A DNA stretch of 64,000 nucleotides from Polyangiaceae bacterium. GTDB lineage: Bacteria > Myxococcota_A > Polyangia > Polyangiales > Polyangiaceae. This document shows positions 1-7,758 of the stretch, piece by piece. The stretch covers positions 124,001 through 188,000 of the forward strand of contig JANXOF010000065.1 in NCBI GenBank assembly GCA_025353725.1, read 5' to 3'. Under the pieces are notes generated by a model. That model was not told the DNA's origin and searched no databases. It saw only the letters and a list, made by a program, of their open reading frames with translations. Position numbers and translations under genes: made by a program. How positions within the stretch are numbered: position 1 is the stretch's first letter; every line of letters starts with the position of its first letter.

Positions 1-6
1 GTAAGT

Positions 7-372
7 GTGCTGGCTGGGATGCGCGTGCTTGTCGTGGAAGACGACATCGCCGTGACTCAGCTACTCGAGATTTCACTCGAGGCACACGGTGCCGAGGTCA
101 TCGTCGCAACGACGTTCGCTCAGTTCCGTCAGCGACTCGCCGAGGGCCACTTTGATGCAGCCCTCGTCGACCTCTCTCCGATTGCGTTCGACGTGAGCGG
201 TGCGCTTGCGTCGTTCCGTGCGGTCTCCCCCGGTGCGACGATCATTTTGGTAACCGGTAACGCGGACGCCTACCCCGAAGCCATCGACGAGCCGAATTTC
301 GAAGTGGTGCGCAAGCCCTTTGAGGTACGCGAGCTCGTAGCCATCCTAGGGCGTCTCGCACGCAATCGATAA
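7..372 (+). CDS. Single-domain response regulator (CheY-like receiver)
   Basis: A 121-residue stand-alone receiver domain without an output domain, so it probably passes on a phosphoryl signal by protein contact. Visible family residues are the acidic pair Asp12-Asp13 after VLVVE, the phosphoacceptor Asp55 in ALVDL, Thr83 in LVTG and Lys103 in RKPF. The residues after the phosphoacceptor (SPIAFD) differ from the usual MPxxDG, so this is a divergent member. The start may be GTG at 7 or ATG at 19 (MRVLVVEDD). No kinase gene lies beside it and the upstream side is cut by the window edge, so its pathway is unknown. Confidence 0.85.
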   Translation: MLAGMRVLVVEDDIAVTQLLEISLEAHGAEVIVATTFAQFRQRLAEGHFDAALVDLSPIAFDVSGALASFRAVSPGATIILVTGNADAYPEAIDEPNFEVVRKPFEVRELVAILGRLARNR

Positions 373-421
373 CGTGTGCTTGACTCGGTCTTAGAGGTTG
401 GGGTACTCCCTTTTTCACATC

Positions 422-506
422 GCGAAGGTGGCGGAATTGGCAGACGCACTAGCTTGAGGTGCTAGCGAGTAAAATCGTAGGGGTTCAAGTCCCCTCCTTC
501 GCACCA
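422..506 (+). tRNA. tRNA-Leu (anticodon GAG)
   Basis: A complete class II tRNA. The acceptor stem GCGAAGG pairs with CCTTCGC, the anticodon stem CTAGC/GCTAG encloses the loop TTGAGGT giving anticodon GAG, and the T arm contains GGTTCAAGTCC. A long variable arm, as expected for leucine tRNAs, sits between the anticodon and T arms. The discriminator base is A at 503 and CCA is encoded at 504-506. It reads CTC and CTT codons. Confidence 0.97.
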
Positions 507-515
507 GTGACTATC

Positions 516-541
516 AGGGGGGAGCGCTAGCGCTCCTCCCT
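516..541 (+). terminator. GC-rich hairpin after tRNA-Leu, terminator-like
   Basis: An 11-bp stem (AGGGGGGAGCG against CGCTCCTCCCT, one G-T wobble) with a four-base CTAG loop begins 10 nt after the tRNA CCA end. No T run follows, so it may be a processing or stability hairpin or an interspersed palindrome rather than a classical intrinsic terminator. Confidence 0.5.
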
Positions 542-1053
542 GGCGCCTGATACGGGCTCCGTCAGTGAGTGATGGTCGCAGTGCGGTCAGGGTTTGCGTC
601 CACTCGTGCGGGGCTGCTCTGGGCTCTGAGCTCTCGGTTATCAGCCCTCAGCTATGTGCCGCGGTGCCGTGGGTCTGTTCCTGTTCCTGGTAGCGGAGGT
701 GTGTCCGGTCGAAAGAGGCCGACGACTTGCGTGTAGCGTTGACTACACCGAGGAGCAGTCATGAATTGTCGGCCGCCATCGAAATTGGCGCGCGCTGGAA
801 ATCCTTTGATTTGTGCCTAACTTGGCGGCGCGGCAATCTCCAATTGACAGTCAGGTTTCAGTGTCGTCCTTGGGCGAGTTACCTTGTGCAGCCTGTTCGC
901 TGCCGCGGGGAACGGACGTGCGTGCTCGAGGGAAGTGTTCACTTCAGCGAATGAGTAAGAGCCTATCCCGGTAGGCGTGTCGTTTCATGCACGTCCATCT
1001 CCCACTTAAAAGTGCATAGCGCATGAATAGGGTTTCCATGGGAGGCATATCTT
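542..1053. other. Intergenic stretch with no supportable gene
   Basis: Between the tRNA-Leu hairpin and the sensor remnant I see no convincing coding sequence. Short open frames such as 727-954 on the plus strand have no recognisable motif and no ribosome-binding site. Together with the pseudogene that follows, this looks like eroding DNA. Confidence 0.5.
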
Positions 1054-1713
1054 GTGAGAAAGGTCGGCATGAGACGGGTCGCACGTGACGACGGATGGCG
1101 AATTCCAGAGGTGTTTACGAAACTGTCCGATTTGAACAGTGGATTGCTCACGGCCATGGATCAAGCCACGAATAGTTACGGTCCGCGGGAACCGGCACTC
1201 TCGGTCAACGTCGCGGGTCGGCAGCGAATGCTTAGCAAAAAAATGACAAGAGAGGCTTCCTCTATGCGGCAGAACCGACGCCCGAGCTTCGACAGTTGCT
1301 GCAGAAGAGCGTAGTTCTCTTCGGTCGAAGTCATAAGGCTCTACGCTACTGGGGGCGAAACCACGGCCGGCGGACAACTCGTGGCGGTCGAGGCCGCGAC
1401 CTCACCGAACGTGCTCGCGAAACTTGACCTTGGGGACAGGCTCCGGAAAGAAATGATCGTGATCGCCTCCAGAATTGGGCGTTCGATAGCGAGGTTTCAA
1501 AAGGCCGCGGAGGAGACCCGCATGGGCGACGCGAATATGTCGGTTGAAATCGGCGGCATTGGAGAGCTCAAAGAGCTGTCAGGCGCTTTTGAGCGCATGA
1601 GCCTCGCGCTCGCCGTGGAGCAGATCGAGACTGCCGACGACGCGCAGCAACAGCAGAGTGGAGCGCGCCCTGCCGCGGGTCGTTCGGACGTTTATGCTGG
1701 CCGTACGGGGTGA
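1054..1713 (+). pseudogene. Frameshifted PilJ-type sensor domain plus HAMP remnant
   Basis: Three pieces in two frames read as one protein. Frame one (to about 1257) ends with VNVAGRQRMLSKKMTREA, the hallmark of the type IV pili methyl-accepting chemotaxis transducer N-terminal (PilJ) domain. The next frame (about 1257-1352) continues with YAAEPTPELRQLLQK and VVLFGRSHKALRYWG. The first frame resumes at a run of five G (about 1351-1355) and runs through a HAMP-like segment (GIGELKELSGAFERMSLAL) to the stop at 1711. One base is missing near 1257 and one is extra at the G run. No transmembrane start and no signalling or kinase domain is present, so the gene also lacks both ends. A sequencing error could explain the G-run shift but not the missing ends. 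Confidence 0.75.
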
Positions 1714-1819
1714 ATCGCGTGCGGTAGGATGTACCGCATTCGCTTGGCATTCGTCGGTGGTGAGCGAGCGGGAAGTGTAAACCTAATTGCTGTGAATCGA
1801 CTCAGGAGAGAGCGTCGAT

Positions 1820-2959
1820 ATGAAGAGCGTCGAGCGGTTGAAGAAGCACTCTGATTTCCGGTGGGCCGAGGGCTTGAGTGGCGGGCGCTACCGGTTCGCC
1901 GGTACGTTCGGTCACCTCGGCATCGCGAGTGTCCTGTTCGGTGCCCTCACGCTGACGTGGTCGTTCACGGCGCGCGCCGCTGAGGATTCTACGCCCGCAC
2001 CGGCAGCATCCTCGGAGGGAGCAAGTGGGCTTGCTTCCTTCTCACCTACGCCCACCTCGCTCGGCTTGTTGACCAAGGAGCCCGCGCCGTCTCCGTCGAC
2101 AAATACGCCGGCCCCCTATTCGCTGCCTTGGCAGCTAAGGCCGATTGTCGCGCCGACGGTCATTCGCTCCGACACGTCGATAGCGGCCTACGAAAACGCC
2201 GCGTCGACGGGCGGAACGACGATCGTGACGAGTGTACTCGCGGCGTACAAGATCCCCGGCACCGGCGGCCCCTCCGTCGGACTCTCGCCGGTCGCGCGAC
2301 TCACGATGATCAACGACTCACCTCCAGCGGGGAACGGAGGCCTCGCCGTCGTCAATCCGCTCGTCGGAGCGGGTTATGCGATGAAATTCGGGGGAGGCTT
2401 TCGCGCTAACTTTTTTCTTGGAGTCACCCTTCCCGTAGGGATGGGGGGAGGAGATGCCCCAGATCCAGGCGTTGCAAACTCGCGGTCGAAAGGCGTTCTC
2501 GCGCGCAGCGCCATGGATAATGCTCTCTTTGCGGTCAACGATCTGACCGTTATTCCGGGTGTCGGAATCGCCTACGTAGCCCACGGTCTCACCGTTCAGG
2601 CCGAGGCGACGCTGCTCCAGCTCACGCGTGTCCGCGGTGACAAGGTGCAGCAAGAAGCCTCGAAAACGAATTTTACTTCAGGTATCCACGTCGGCTATTT
2701 CGTAGCTAGTTTGGTATCTCTTTCAGCCGAGTTAAGATATCAGCGTTGGATCAATGCTCCTTTCGTCGTCGAGAAGGATACGACAGACACCTTGGTCGAC
2801 AACCTCACGGTCGGAGTCGGACCACGATTCCACTTCAAATTAGGTGATTCGATGTGGATTCGTCCCGGTATCGCGTATTCGCGCGGTCTCGACAAGCCGA
2901 TGGCCGCGGCCGCTCCGAATTATCATATTCTTCAGATTGACGTGCCTGTCCTCTTCTGA
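1820..2959 (+). CDS. Putative outer-membrane beta-barrel protein
   Basis: A 379-residue protein with a long basic N terminus and a signal-like hydrophobic segment around residues 32-52, ending TARAAE, followed by a Pro/Ala/Ser-rich linker. From about residue 110 the sequence alternates short amphipathic strands and Gly-rich turns, and the chain ends in Phe (QIDVPVLF), a typical outer-membrane barrel C-terminal signature. The ATG is preceded by AGGAGAG at 1804-1810. I cannot assign a family, so a barrel or porin-like function is inferred from strand pattern and C terminus only. It stands alone between the sensor remnant and the DUF4177 gene. Confidence 0.6.
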   Translation: MKSVERLKKHSDFRWAEGLSGGRYRFAGTFGHLGIASVLFGALTLTWSFTARAAEDSTPAPAASSEGASGLASFSPTPTSLGLLTKEPAPSPSTNTPAPYSLPWQLRPIVAPTVIRSDTSIAAYENAASTGGTTIVTSVLAAYKIPGTGGPSVGLSPVARLTMINDSPPAGNGGLAVVNPLVGAGYAMKFGGGFRANFFLGVTLPVGMGGGDAPDPGVANSRSKGVLARSAMDNALFAVNDLTVIPGVGIAYVAHGLTVQAEATLLQLTRVRGDKVQQEASKTNFTSGIHVGYFVASLVSLSAELRYQRWINAPFVVEKDTTDTLVDNLTVGVGPRFHFKLGDSMWIRPGIAYSRGLDKPMAAAAPNYHILQIDVPVLF

Positions 2960-3014
2960 GGACCAGCGCGGTACGAAACGCGCCTCGGACCGAAAGTTGG
3001 GCTAGGTTCGGTGC

Positions 3015-3197
3015 ATGAGCACATGGGCGTATAAGCGGGTGACGTTTGACATCTTCGAGATCACGGAAAGCGACTTCGAGACAAAGTTGAACGAAGTCGG
3101 CGCCGAAGGCTGGGAACTCGTGACGTGTTTCGACCGTGAGCGCGGGGGTAACTCGAAAGAATGCTTTTTCGTGTTCAAGCGCGCGGTCGAAGTCTGA
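3015..3197 (+). CDS. DUF4177-type small protein
   Basis: A 60-residue protein beginning MSTWAYKRVTFDIFEITESD and containing LNEVGAEGWELVTCFD and a final FVFKRA, which match the DUF4177 pattern (strand, helix with LNxxGxEGWELV, strand ending in FKR). Members are small cytosolic proteins of unknown function. The ATG lies 55 nt after the barrel gene stop. No operon partner is obvious. Confidence rests on the GAEGWELV motif. Confidence 0.8.
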   Translation: MSTWAYKRVTFDIFEITESDFETKLNEVGAEGWELVTCFDRERGGNSKECFFVFKRAVEV

Positions 3198-3259
3198 GGG
3201 GCCGTAAGCCTCAAAGTGAGCGCGTTTCGGCCGCACGAGGGTCGTGGTAGGCAGGCTTC

Positions 3260-4066
3260 GTGCAGATCCTCGAAGCTGTTTCTCGCAAGCGTGACTCGGA
3301 TTCGAACTCGAACGCAAACTCGGTCTCAGACTCGCGGCCCGCTCCAGCGTCGACGCGGATGCGGATTTTGCGCGCTCTTGCGCGTGGCACGGCCGAGCCT
3401 CGGTCATTTTACGCGCCTGAGGTCTACGGGCGTGCGGCGATCGGTCGAATCGCACGCTCGCTCCCTCCTATAGAGAGGGCGTACGCGAACATCCGGTTTT
3501 CAATTTTGCGTCCCAAGTTGCTGAGCGTCATGGACCTGCTGCTCCCTGACGAGGGGCGCATCCTCGACATCGGGTGTGGCTTCGGTCTCTTTGCGGCCTA
3601 CTTCGGGCAGACCCAACCGAACCGGCGCATTGTGGGGGTTGACCCTAATGCGAAACGCGTTGCCATGGCTCGAAAGGTCGCGTCAAACCTGGGTCTCGAG
3701 AGCACCTTCCTCGCCGGAGATGCCCGTGATGTCACGCTCGAGGGCACGTTCGAGGGCGCCTACGTGTTGGATGTCATGCATCACATCCCAGCGGCCGATC
3801 AACTGCCGATGCTCCGTCGACTCCGCGATCTGCTCGCGCCCCGAGGGGTCCTGGTGATGAAAGATATCACCACGGAGCCTGCGCTGGGGCTCGAGTTCAC
3901 GCGACTGCTCGACCGCGTGATGGTGGGCTGGGACGAGGAGCTCACCTACCGCCATCACCGCGCGTGGGGAGCAATGCTAACGTCGTTAGGCTTTCACGTG
4001 CGTATGGTGCGCGTTCCCGACATCTTGCCGTATCCGCATGTCGTGATTGCGGCCACCAAGCTCTGA
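3260..4066 (+). CDS. Class I SAM-dependent methyltransferase
   Basis: A 268-residue Rossmann-fold methyltransferase. Motif I is ILDIGCGFGLFAAYFG, followed by IVGVDPNAKRVAMARK (acidic end of beta 2), GDARDV, and a VLDVMHHI motif IV and post-motif region. The first 30 or so residues are Ser/Asp/Asn-rich and encoded by imperfect repeats of gactcg/aactcg. GTG at 3260 gives the longest protein, but ATG at 3359 (MRILRALARG) would remove this low-complexity part and may be the true start. Neither start has a strong ribosome-binding site. The substrate is unknown. It converges with hisB, with one base between the stop codons. Confidence 0.8.
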   Translation: MQILEAVSRKRDSDSNSNANSVSDSRPAPASTRMRILRALARGTAEPRSFYAPEVYGRAAIGRIARSLPPIERAYANIRFSILRPKLLSVMDLLLPDEGRILDIGCGFGLFAAYFGQTQPNRRIVGVDPNAKRVAMARKVASNLGLESTFLAGDARDVTLEGTFEGAYVLDVMHHIPAADQLPMLRRLRDLLAPRGVLVMKDITTEPALGLEFTRLLDRVMVGWDEELTYRHHRAWGAMLTSLGFHVRMVRVPDILPYPHVVIAATKL

Positions 4067-4067
4067 C

Positions 4068-4661
4068 CTAGAGGGAGCCCTTCGTCGAAGGGATCCCCGT
4101 CGAGCGAGGGTCCAACGTCATCGCCGCCCGGAGCGCTTTCGCGAACGCCTTGAAGCAGATTTCAGTGATGTGGTGAAGGTTCGTTCCCGCGTGGAGAACC
4201 AAGTGTAGATTGCATGCGCAGCCTCGTGCGAAGCCCTCGAAGAAAATTTCCGCGAGCTCCGTGTCCCACGTTCCGAGTTTCGCTTTGGGCATCGGCACCT
4301 CCCACACGAAGTAAGGGCGGCCGGAGAGGTCGATGGCACACGTCGCGCGCGCCTCATCCATCGGGAGCGTCGCCGAGCCGTAGCGCGCTATGCCGACCTT
4401 GTCCGCGAGCGCAGCGGCCACCGCTTTTCCGAGCGTGAACGCCACGTCTTCGGTGGTGTGATGTCCGTCGATTTCGACATCGCCCTCGGCGTGGATCACG
4501 AGGTCAATCAGTCCGTGACGCGCAATCTGGTCCAACATGTGGGACAGAAAGGGGATCGGCGTGCGGATGTCCGCCGCGCCGGTGCCATCAAGGCCAACCG
4601 TGATGTCGATTTTCGTTTCTTTGGTAGCGCGGTGTTCGTGGGCCGTTCTCACGCGCGCCAC
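4068..4661 (-). CDS. hisB: Imidazoleglycerol-phosphate dehydratase
   Basis: Catalyses dehydration of imidazole glycerol phosphate to imidazole acetol phosphate in histidine biosynthesis. The 197-residue product has the family metal-binding motifs DGHHTTED (residue 60 region) and LHHITEICFKAFA near the end, plus PFLSHMLDQIARHG and the usual terminus STKGSL. Its length equals the usual monofunctional enzyme. I chose GTG at 4661 because the conserved part starts right after it; GTG at 4652 is also possible, and the frame stays open further upstream. No other his gene is in the window, so histidine genes are scattered. It is divergent from the CRP-type regulator with about 70 nt between starts. 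Confidence 0.95.
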   Translation of the reverse strand: MARVRTAHEHRATKETKIDITVGLDGTGAADIRTPIPFLSHMLDQIARHGLIDLVIHAEGDVEIDGHHTTEDVAFTLGKAVAAALADKVGIARYGSATLPMDEARATCAIDLSGRPYFVWEVPMPKAKLGTWDTELAEIFFEGFARGCACNLHLVLHAGTNLHHITEICFKAFAKALRAAMTLDPRSTGIPSTKGSL

Positions 4662-4729
4662 TTGACCACGGCCTCCGTCGGTCCGCCAAAGTTTGAGAAC
4701 TCTTCCGCCAGATCCTTTATCGTTTGCGC

Positions 4730-5458
4730 GTGATCGGCACGGCACCTAGCGACATAAAGGTCGAGTCAGGCGAAGCGGGCTCGCCAAAAACCCATGTCAG
4801 CGAGTCCGGACTCCCTGACGGTTCCGTTACCGAACTGATGGAAGAGTACGGCCGGTCGTTTGCGCAAGGCGAGGTCATCTTTCGCGAGGGCGACGTGGCC
4901 GCTGAGGTTTACTTGCTTCATCGCGGGCGAGTTCGCCTCTTCAAACGCGTGCGCATGGTGGATCGCAATTTGTCGGTGCTCCAGAAGGGAGGCATTTTTG
5001 GAGAAAGCGCGCTGCTCTCCGGCGCCGTCCGAACGTCGACCGCCGTTGCGCTAAGCGAAGGCGTCGTCCTCGCGTTCGACAGCGCGGCGCTCCGGCGGGT
5101 GGCCGGGCGTATTCCGACCTTTTCGGAGCTGATTCTTCAGACGCTCGTCCAGCGCCTGGGCGATGCGGAAGACCAAATTGAGGTTCTTCTGCTTCGCGAC
5201 ACGCAGTCCAAAGTCATCGGCGCGCTGTTAAAGTTGGGCCGGTCGGAGTCGGGAGGGTCTCATCTCTCGCTATCTCCGGTCGAGCTTTCGAGCCGCGTCG
5301 GCGTCGACGTGGAGACGGTGAAACGCACCATGCAGCGGCTTCGAGACCAGCAGTACGTAAAGATAGTCGGAGAGCGAATCGAGCTCCTCGACCTCGACGC
5401 CCTGCGCCGCCTCTACTTGCTCCTCGGCTCGAAAGACGAGCTTCATGGGGAGCGGTAG
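4730..5458 (+). CDS. CRP/FNR-family transcriptional regulator
   Basis: An N-terminal cyclic-nucleotide-binding-type beta roll (FAQGEVIFREGD, then GGIFGESALLSGAVRTSTAVA) is followed by a dimerisation helix and a C-terminal winged helix (LSPVELSSRVGVDVETVKRTMQRLRDQ, quoted in two parts by function: site recognition by VDVETVKRT). The GESAL-x8-RT pattern of the ligand pocket is present, so a nucleotide ligand is possible. There is no N-terminal cysteine cluster, which argues against an FNR-type iron-sulfur sensor. Start is uncertain: TTG 4724, GTG 4730 or ATG 4838. Targets are unknown; a dyad lies 63 nt after its stop. Confidence 0.85.
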   Translation: MIGTAPSDIKVESGEAGSPKTHVSESGLPDGSVTELMEEYGRSFAQGEVIFREGDVAAEVYLLHRGRVRLFKRVRMVDRNLSVLQKGGIFGESALLSGAVRTSTAVALSEGVVLAFDSAALRRVAGRIPTFSELILQTLVQRLGDAEDQIEVLLLRDTQSKVIGALLKLGRSESGGSHLSLSPVELSSRVGVDVETVKRTMQRLRDQQYVKIVGERIELLDLDALRRLYLLLGSKDELHGER

Positions 5459-5520
5459 AGTCGAGTCCACGCAGTGCGTTATCAGGAAGGCTCGTGTTTC
5501 GTGGTGTTTATTGAAAAAAG

Positions 5521-5532
5521 TGAATGATTTCA
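5521..5532. promoter_or_regulatory. Dyad TGAA-N4-TTCA in an AT-rich island
   Basis: The gap between the CRP-type gene and the TPR lipoprotein gene is AT-rich compared with its surroundings and contains TGAATGATTTCA, a perfect 4+4 dyad with a 4-nt spacer. It resembles the spacing of FNR/CRP-type half sites but is too short to call firmly. Its position upstream of the lipoprotein run makes a regulatory role plausible. Confidence 0.25.
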
Positions 5533-5602
5533 TAACTTTGATGGCTTGTCGTTGAGGGTTGACTGCAGAACATGGGCGGAATACACGCGTCAACTTCCCC
5601 GC

Positions 5603-6481
5603 ATGTCGTCGCGTCTGCTCCCGCTCCACCCCGTGCTTAGGCCGTCGTCCATCGTTCTCTTGGTGTTCATGGGCCTCGCGCTTTCGACGTCTGGCTGCGC
5701 GGGCAAAGGTAGTCAAAGCCCGGGGGCGCAGAGCGTAGAGAGGCAGAGCGACGCCGAGTACCAGCTTGCGGTGGACTTGTTCCAAAAGGGAAACGCGCGC
5801 GCCGCGTTGGGTCGCGTGCTCAAAGCCGTCGCGTTGAACGAGGAAAACGACAAGGCGCAGTACTTCGCGGCCGTCATTCATCTTGCGTTTTGCTCGACGA
5901 ATCGTGGCCTGGGCGCGCCCGATTGCAGGCTCTCCGAGGTCGAAAAGTACGTACGGGCAGCGCTCAAAGCGAACCCCGACTTCCGCGACGCCACGAATAT
6001 GCTCGGCTCGGTACTCGTGAACGAGAAGCGCTGCCGAGAAGCCATCCAAGTGCTCGAGCCGCTCACGAAGGACCCCGCGTACATTCACCCTTACTTTGCT
6101 TGGGGGAACCTCGGCGACGCTCAGCTTTGTGACGGGCAGGTCGACGCCGCCATTACGTCGCTAAAAAACGCCGTCGCCGAACCGCGATTTTGCGTGGGCC
6201 ACTACCGGCTCGGGCTTGCGTACGAAAAGAAAAATGACCCGACCGCCGCCGAGGCGAGCCTCACCAGCGCGCTCACCGCGGACCCGGAGTGTGAGAACCT
6301 CCAGGACGCATGGGCGGCCCGATGCCGCGTGCGTCGGCGGCAAGGAAACCAGGATTGGAAGAAAGATTGCACGCGCTGCCGTGACATTTCCTCCACCACA
6401 CCTACAGGTAAGACGTGCTCGGAGTCGCTGGGGCCTGCGGGCGTCGGCGTAGTCTCCCTTGCGAGCTCGCCCACACCGTGA
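5603..6481 (+). CDS. TPR lipoprotein, Tgl/PilW-like
   Basis: A 292-residue lipoprotein. The ATG at 5603 gives MSSRLLPLHPVLRPSS, a hydrophobic stretch and the lipobox STSGC, with the mature chain starting at Cys. The rest is TPR-like helix pairs (YQLAVDLFQKGNARAALGRV, YFAWGNLGDAQLCDGQVDAA, HYRLGLAYEKKNDPTAAEAS) with many extra Cys residues that may form disulfides in the periplasm. Layout matches the Tgl/PilW group that helps the type IV pilus secretin assemble, but no pilus genes are nearby, so the role is inferred. It heads a plus-strand run, with the RodZ-like gene 29 nt downstream. Confidence 0.7.
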   Translation: MSSRLLPLHPVLRPSSIVLLVFMGLALSTSGCAGKGSQSPGAQSVERQSDAEYQLAVDLFQKGNARAALGRVLKAVALNEENDKAQYFAAVIHLAFCSTNRGLGAPDCRLSEVEKYVRAALKANPDFRDATNMLGSVLVNEKRCREAIQVLEPLTKDPAYIHPYFAWGNLGDAQLCDGQVDAAITSLKNAVAEPRFCVGHYRLGLAYEKKNDPTAAEASLTSALTADPECENLQDAWAARCRVRRRQGNQDWKKDCTRCRDISSTTPTGKTCSESLGPAGVGVVSLASSPTP

Positions 6482-6510
6482 GACCGTCCTCCGCACGCCT
6501 GCCGTCCCCC

Positions 6511-7011
6511 ATGTCGAACGCGCCGAACGCCACCCTTCCCGCCGACGATCACGTGACCATCGAAACGGTGGGCACAAGTCTTCGCCGCCAACGCGAGATC
6601 AAGCGGATGAGCCTCGCCGAAGTGGCGCGCGTCACGCGGATCCCGTTGACCACGCTTGAGGCGATGGAACACGACCACTTCGATGACCTTCCCGGCGAAG
6701 TCTTCGCGAAAGGCTTTTTACGTTCTTACGCCCAAGCCGTGGGCCTCGCGCCGCACGACATTGTCGCTCGTTATGCGGGGAGCCGGCGCGTGACCACCTC
6801 GGATGCGAACGTTCTCCCAGTCGCATCGCCGGTTCAGGCCGCGCGTGAGGGCCGCGGGCGCAGCTTTGGCGTGGCGATTGCGCTCGTCCTCCTTCTCATC
6901 TTGTTCACGCTCGCTCTGTCGATCGTGCTCAAACCGCGGGGTCGCGACCTTCCTCCCGAACTCTCGCACGGCGATTGGCGACCTGCGGCTGAGGCTTCTT
7001 TCGAGGTGTAA
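6511..7011 (+). CDS. RodZ-like helix-turn-helix membrane protein
   Basis: A 166-residue protein with an N-terminal HTH_25 domain (SLRRQREIKRMSLAEVARVT, then LTTLEAMEHD and VFAKGFLRSYAQAVGL), a basic linker, one transmembrane helix (VAIALVLLLILFTLALSIVL) and a short outer tail. RodZ proteins of this kind link cytoskeletal MreB to the envelope, but this one lacks the large periplasmic DUF4115 domain, so it is a short form. ATG at 6511 is chosen because the conserved domain follows it. recO starts 3 nt after the stop, which suggests one transcript. Confidence 0.8.
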   Translation: MSNAPNATLPADDHVTIETVGTSLRRQREIKRMSLAEVARVTRIPLTTLEAMEHDHFDDLPGEVFAKGFLRSYAQAVGLAPHDIVARYAGSRRVTTSDANVLPVASPVQAAREGRGRSFGVAIALVLLLILFTLALSIVLKPRGRDLPPELSHGDWRPAAEASFEV

Positions 7012-7014
7012 CGC

Positions 7015-7740
7015 GTGAGGCCGATAGAGTCTGCGGCACTTCTCGTGCGAAGTGTTCCGTCAGGCGAATCGGACGTCATCGCTACGTTCTTTACGGAGGC
7101 CGAGGGAATCTTGTCCGCCGTCGTGCGTGGAGCACGGCGCTCGACCAAGCGTTTTGGCGGAGCGCTCGAGCCGATTCACGAGCTCGCCATTGTCGTTGAG
7201 GACCGAGGCAAAGAGCTCTGCTCGCTTCGCGAGGCACGGATCGGTCGCGTTCGTTTGGGAATAGTCGCCAACCTTGCCGCGCTGGAGGTCGCGGGCAAGG
7301 CGCTACGTTGGGTGAGGCACGCGTGTTCACCTCGAACCCCGGAGCGCGACGTGTGGGACTCACTTCGAGCGCTCCTCGACGCGCTCGACCTCCGCGACGA
7401 GCTCGTACGGCCTACGGCGCACCTCGCGGCTTTCGGATTCGAGCTGCTTCAAGAGGTGGGTTACGGGATGGATTTGCGCGCGTGCCTACGTTGCGGAAAG
7501 GAGTGTCCGCCTGGACGGTCTGCGTTTCTCGACACCAGCGCAAGCGGCGGTGGGCTTGTCTGCATGCGCTGCGGAGGCGCGCGGCGCACGATCCGCGCCG
7601 AGGTTCGGATGCTTGCCGTCCGAGCTCAAGAGCGGGCGCCCTCGGCCCCGATGACCCCGGCTCAGGCCTCCGAACTCGTTCAGATTGTCGAAGAGGCCAT
7701 GAACGCCCACGCGGATTTCGACCCGCACGCGCGCAAGTGA
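7015..7740 (+). CDS. recO: DNA repair protein RecO
   Basis: Recombination mediator that loads RecA with RecR and anneals ssDNA. The N-terminal OB-fold begins with AALLVRSVPSGESDVIATFF and SAVVRGARRS, typical of the family, and the C-terminal half carries the zinc-finger cysteines Cys157, Cys160, Cys183 and Cys186 (CLRC and CMRC). The length of 241 residues is normal. The start is GTG at 7015, only 3 nt after the RodZ-like gene, so the two are likely co-transcribed and perhaps translationally coupled. Confidence 0.93.
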   Translation: MRPIESAALLVRSVPSGESDVIATFFTEAEGILSAVVRGARRSTKRFGGALEPIHELAIVVEDRGKELCSLREARIGRVRLGIVANLAALEVAGKALRWVRHACSPRTPERDVWDSLRALLDALDLRDELVRPTAHLAAFGFELLQEVGYGMDLRACLRCGKECPPGRSAFLDTSASGGGLVCMRCGGARRTIRAEVRMLAVRAQERAPSAPMTPAQASELVQIVEEAMNAHADFDPHARK

Positions 7741-7758
7741 AGGGTACGGTACGTAGCT

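Noticed and set aside
727-954. 75-codon plus-strand frame
   Set aside because: No motif, no ribosome-binding site and atypical composition.
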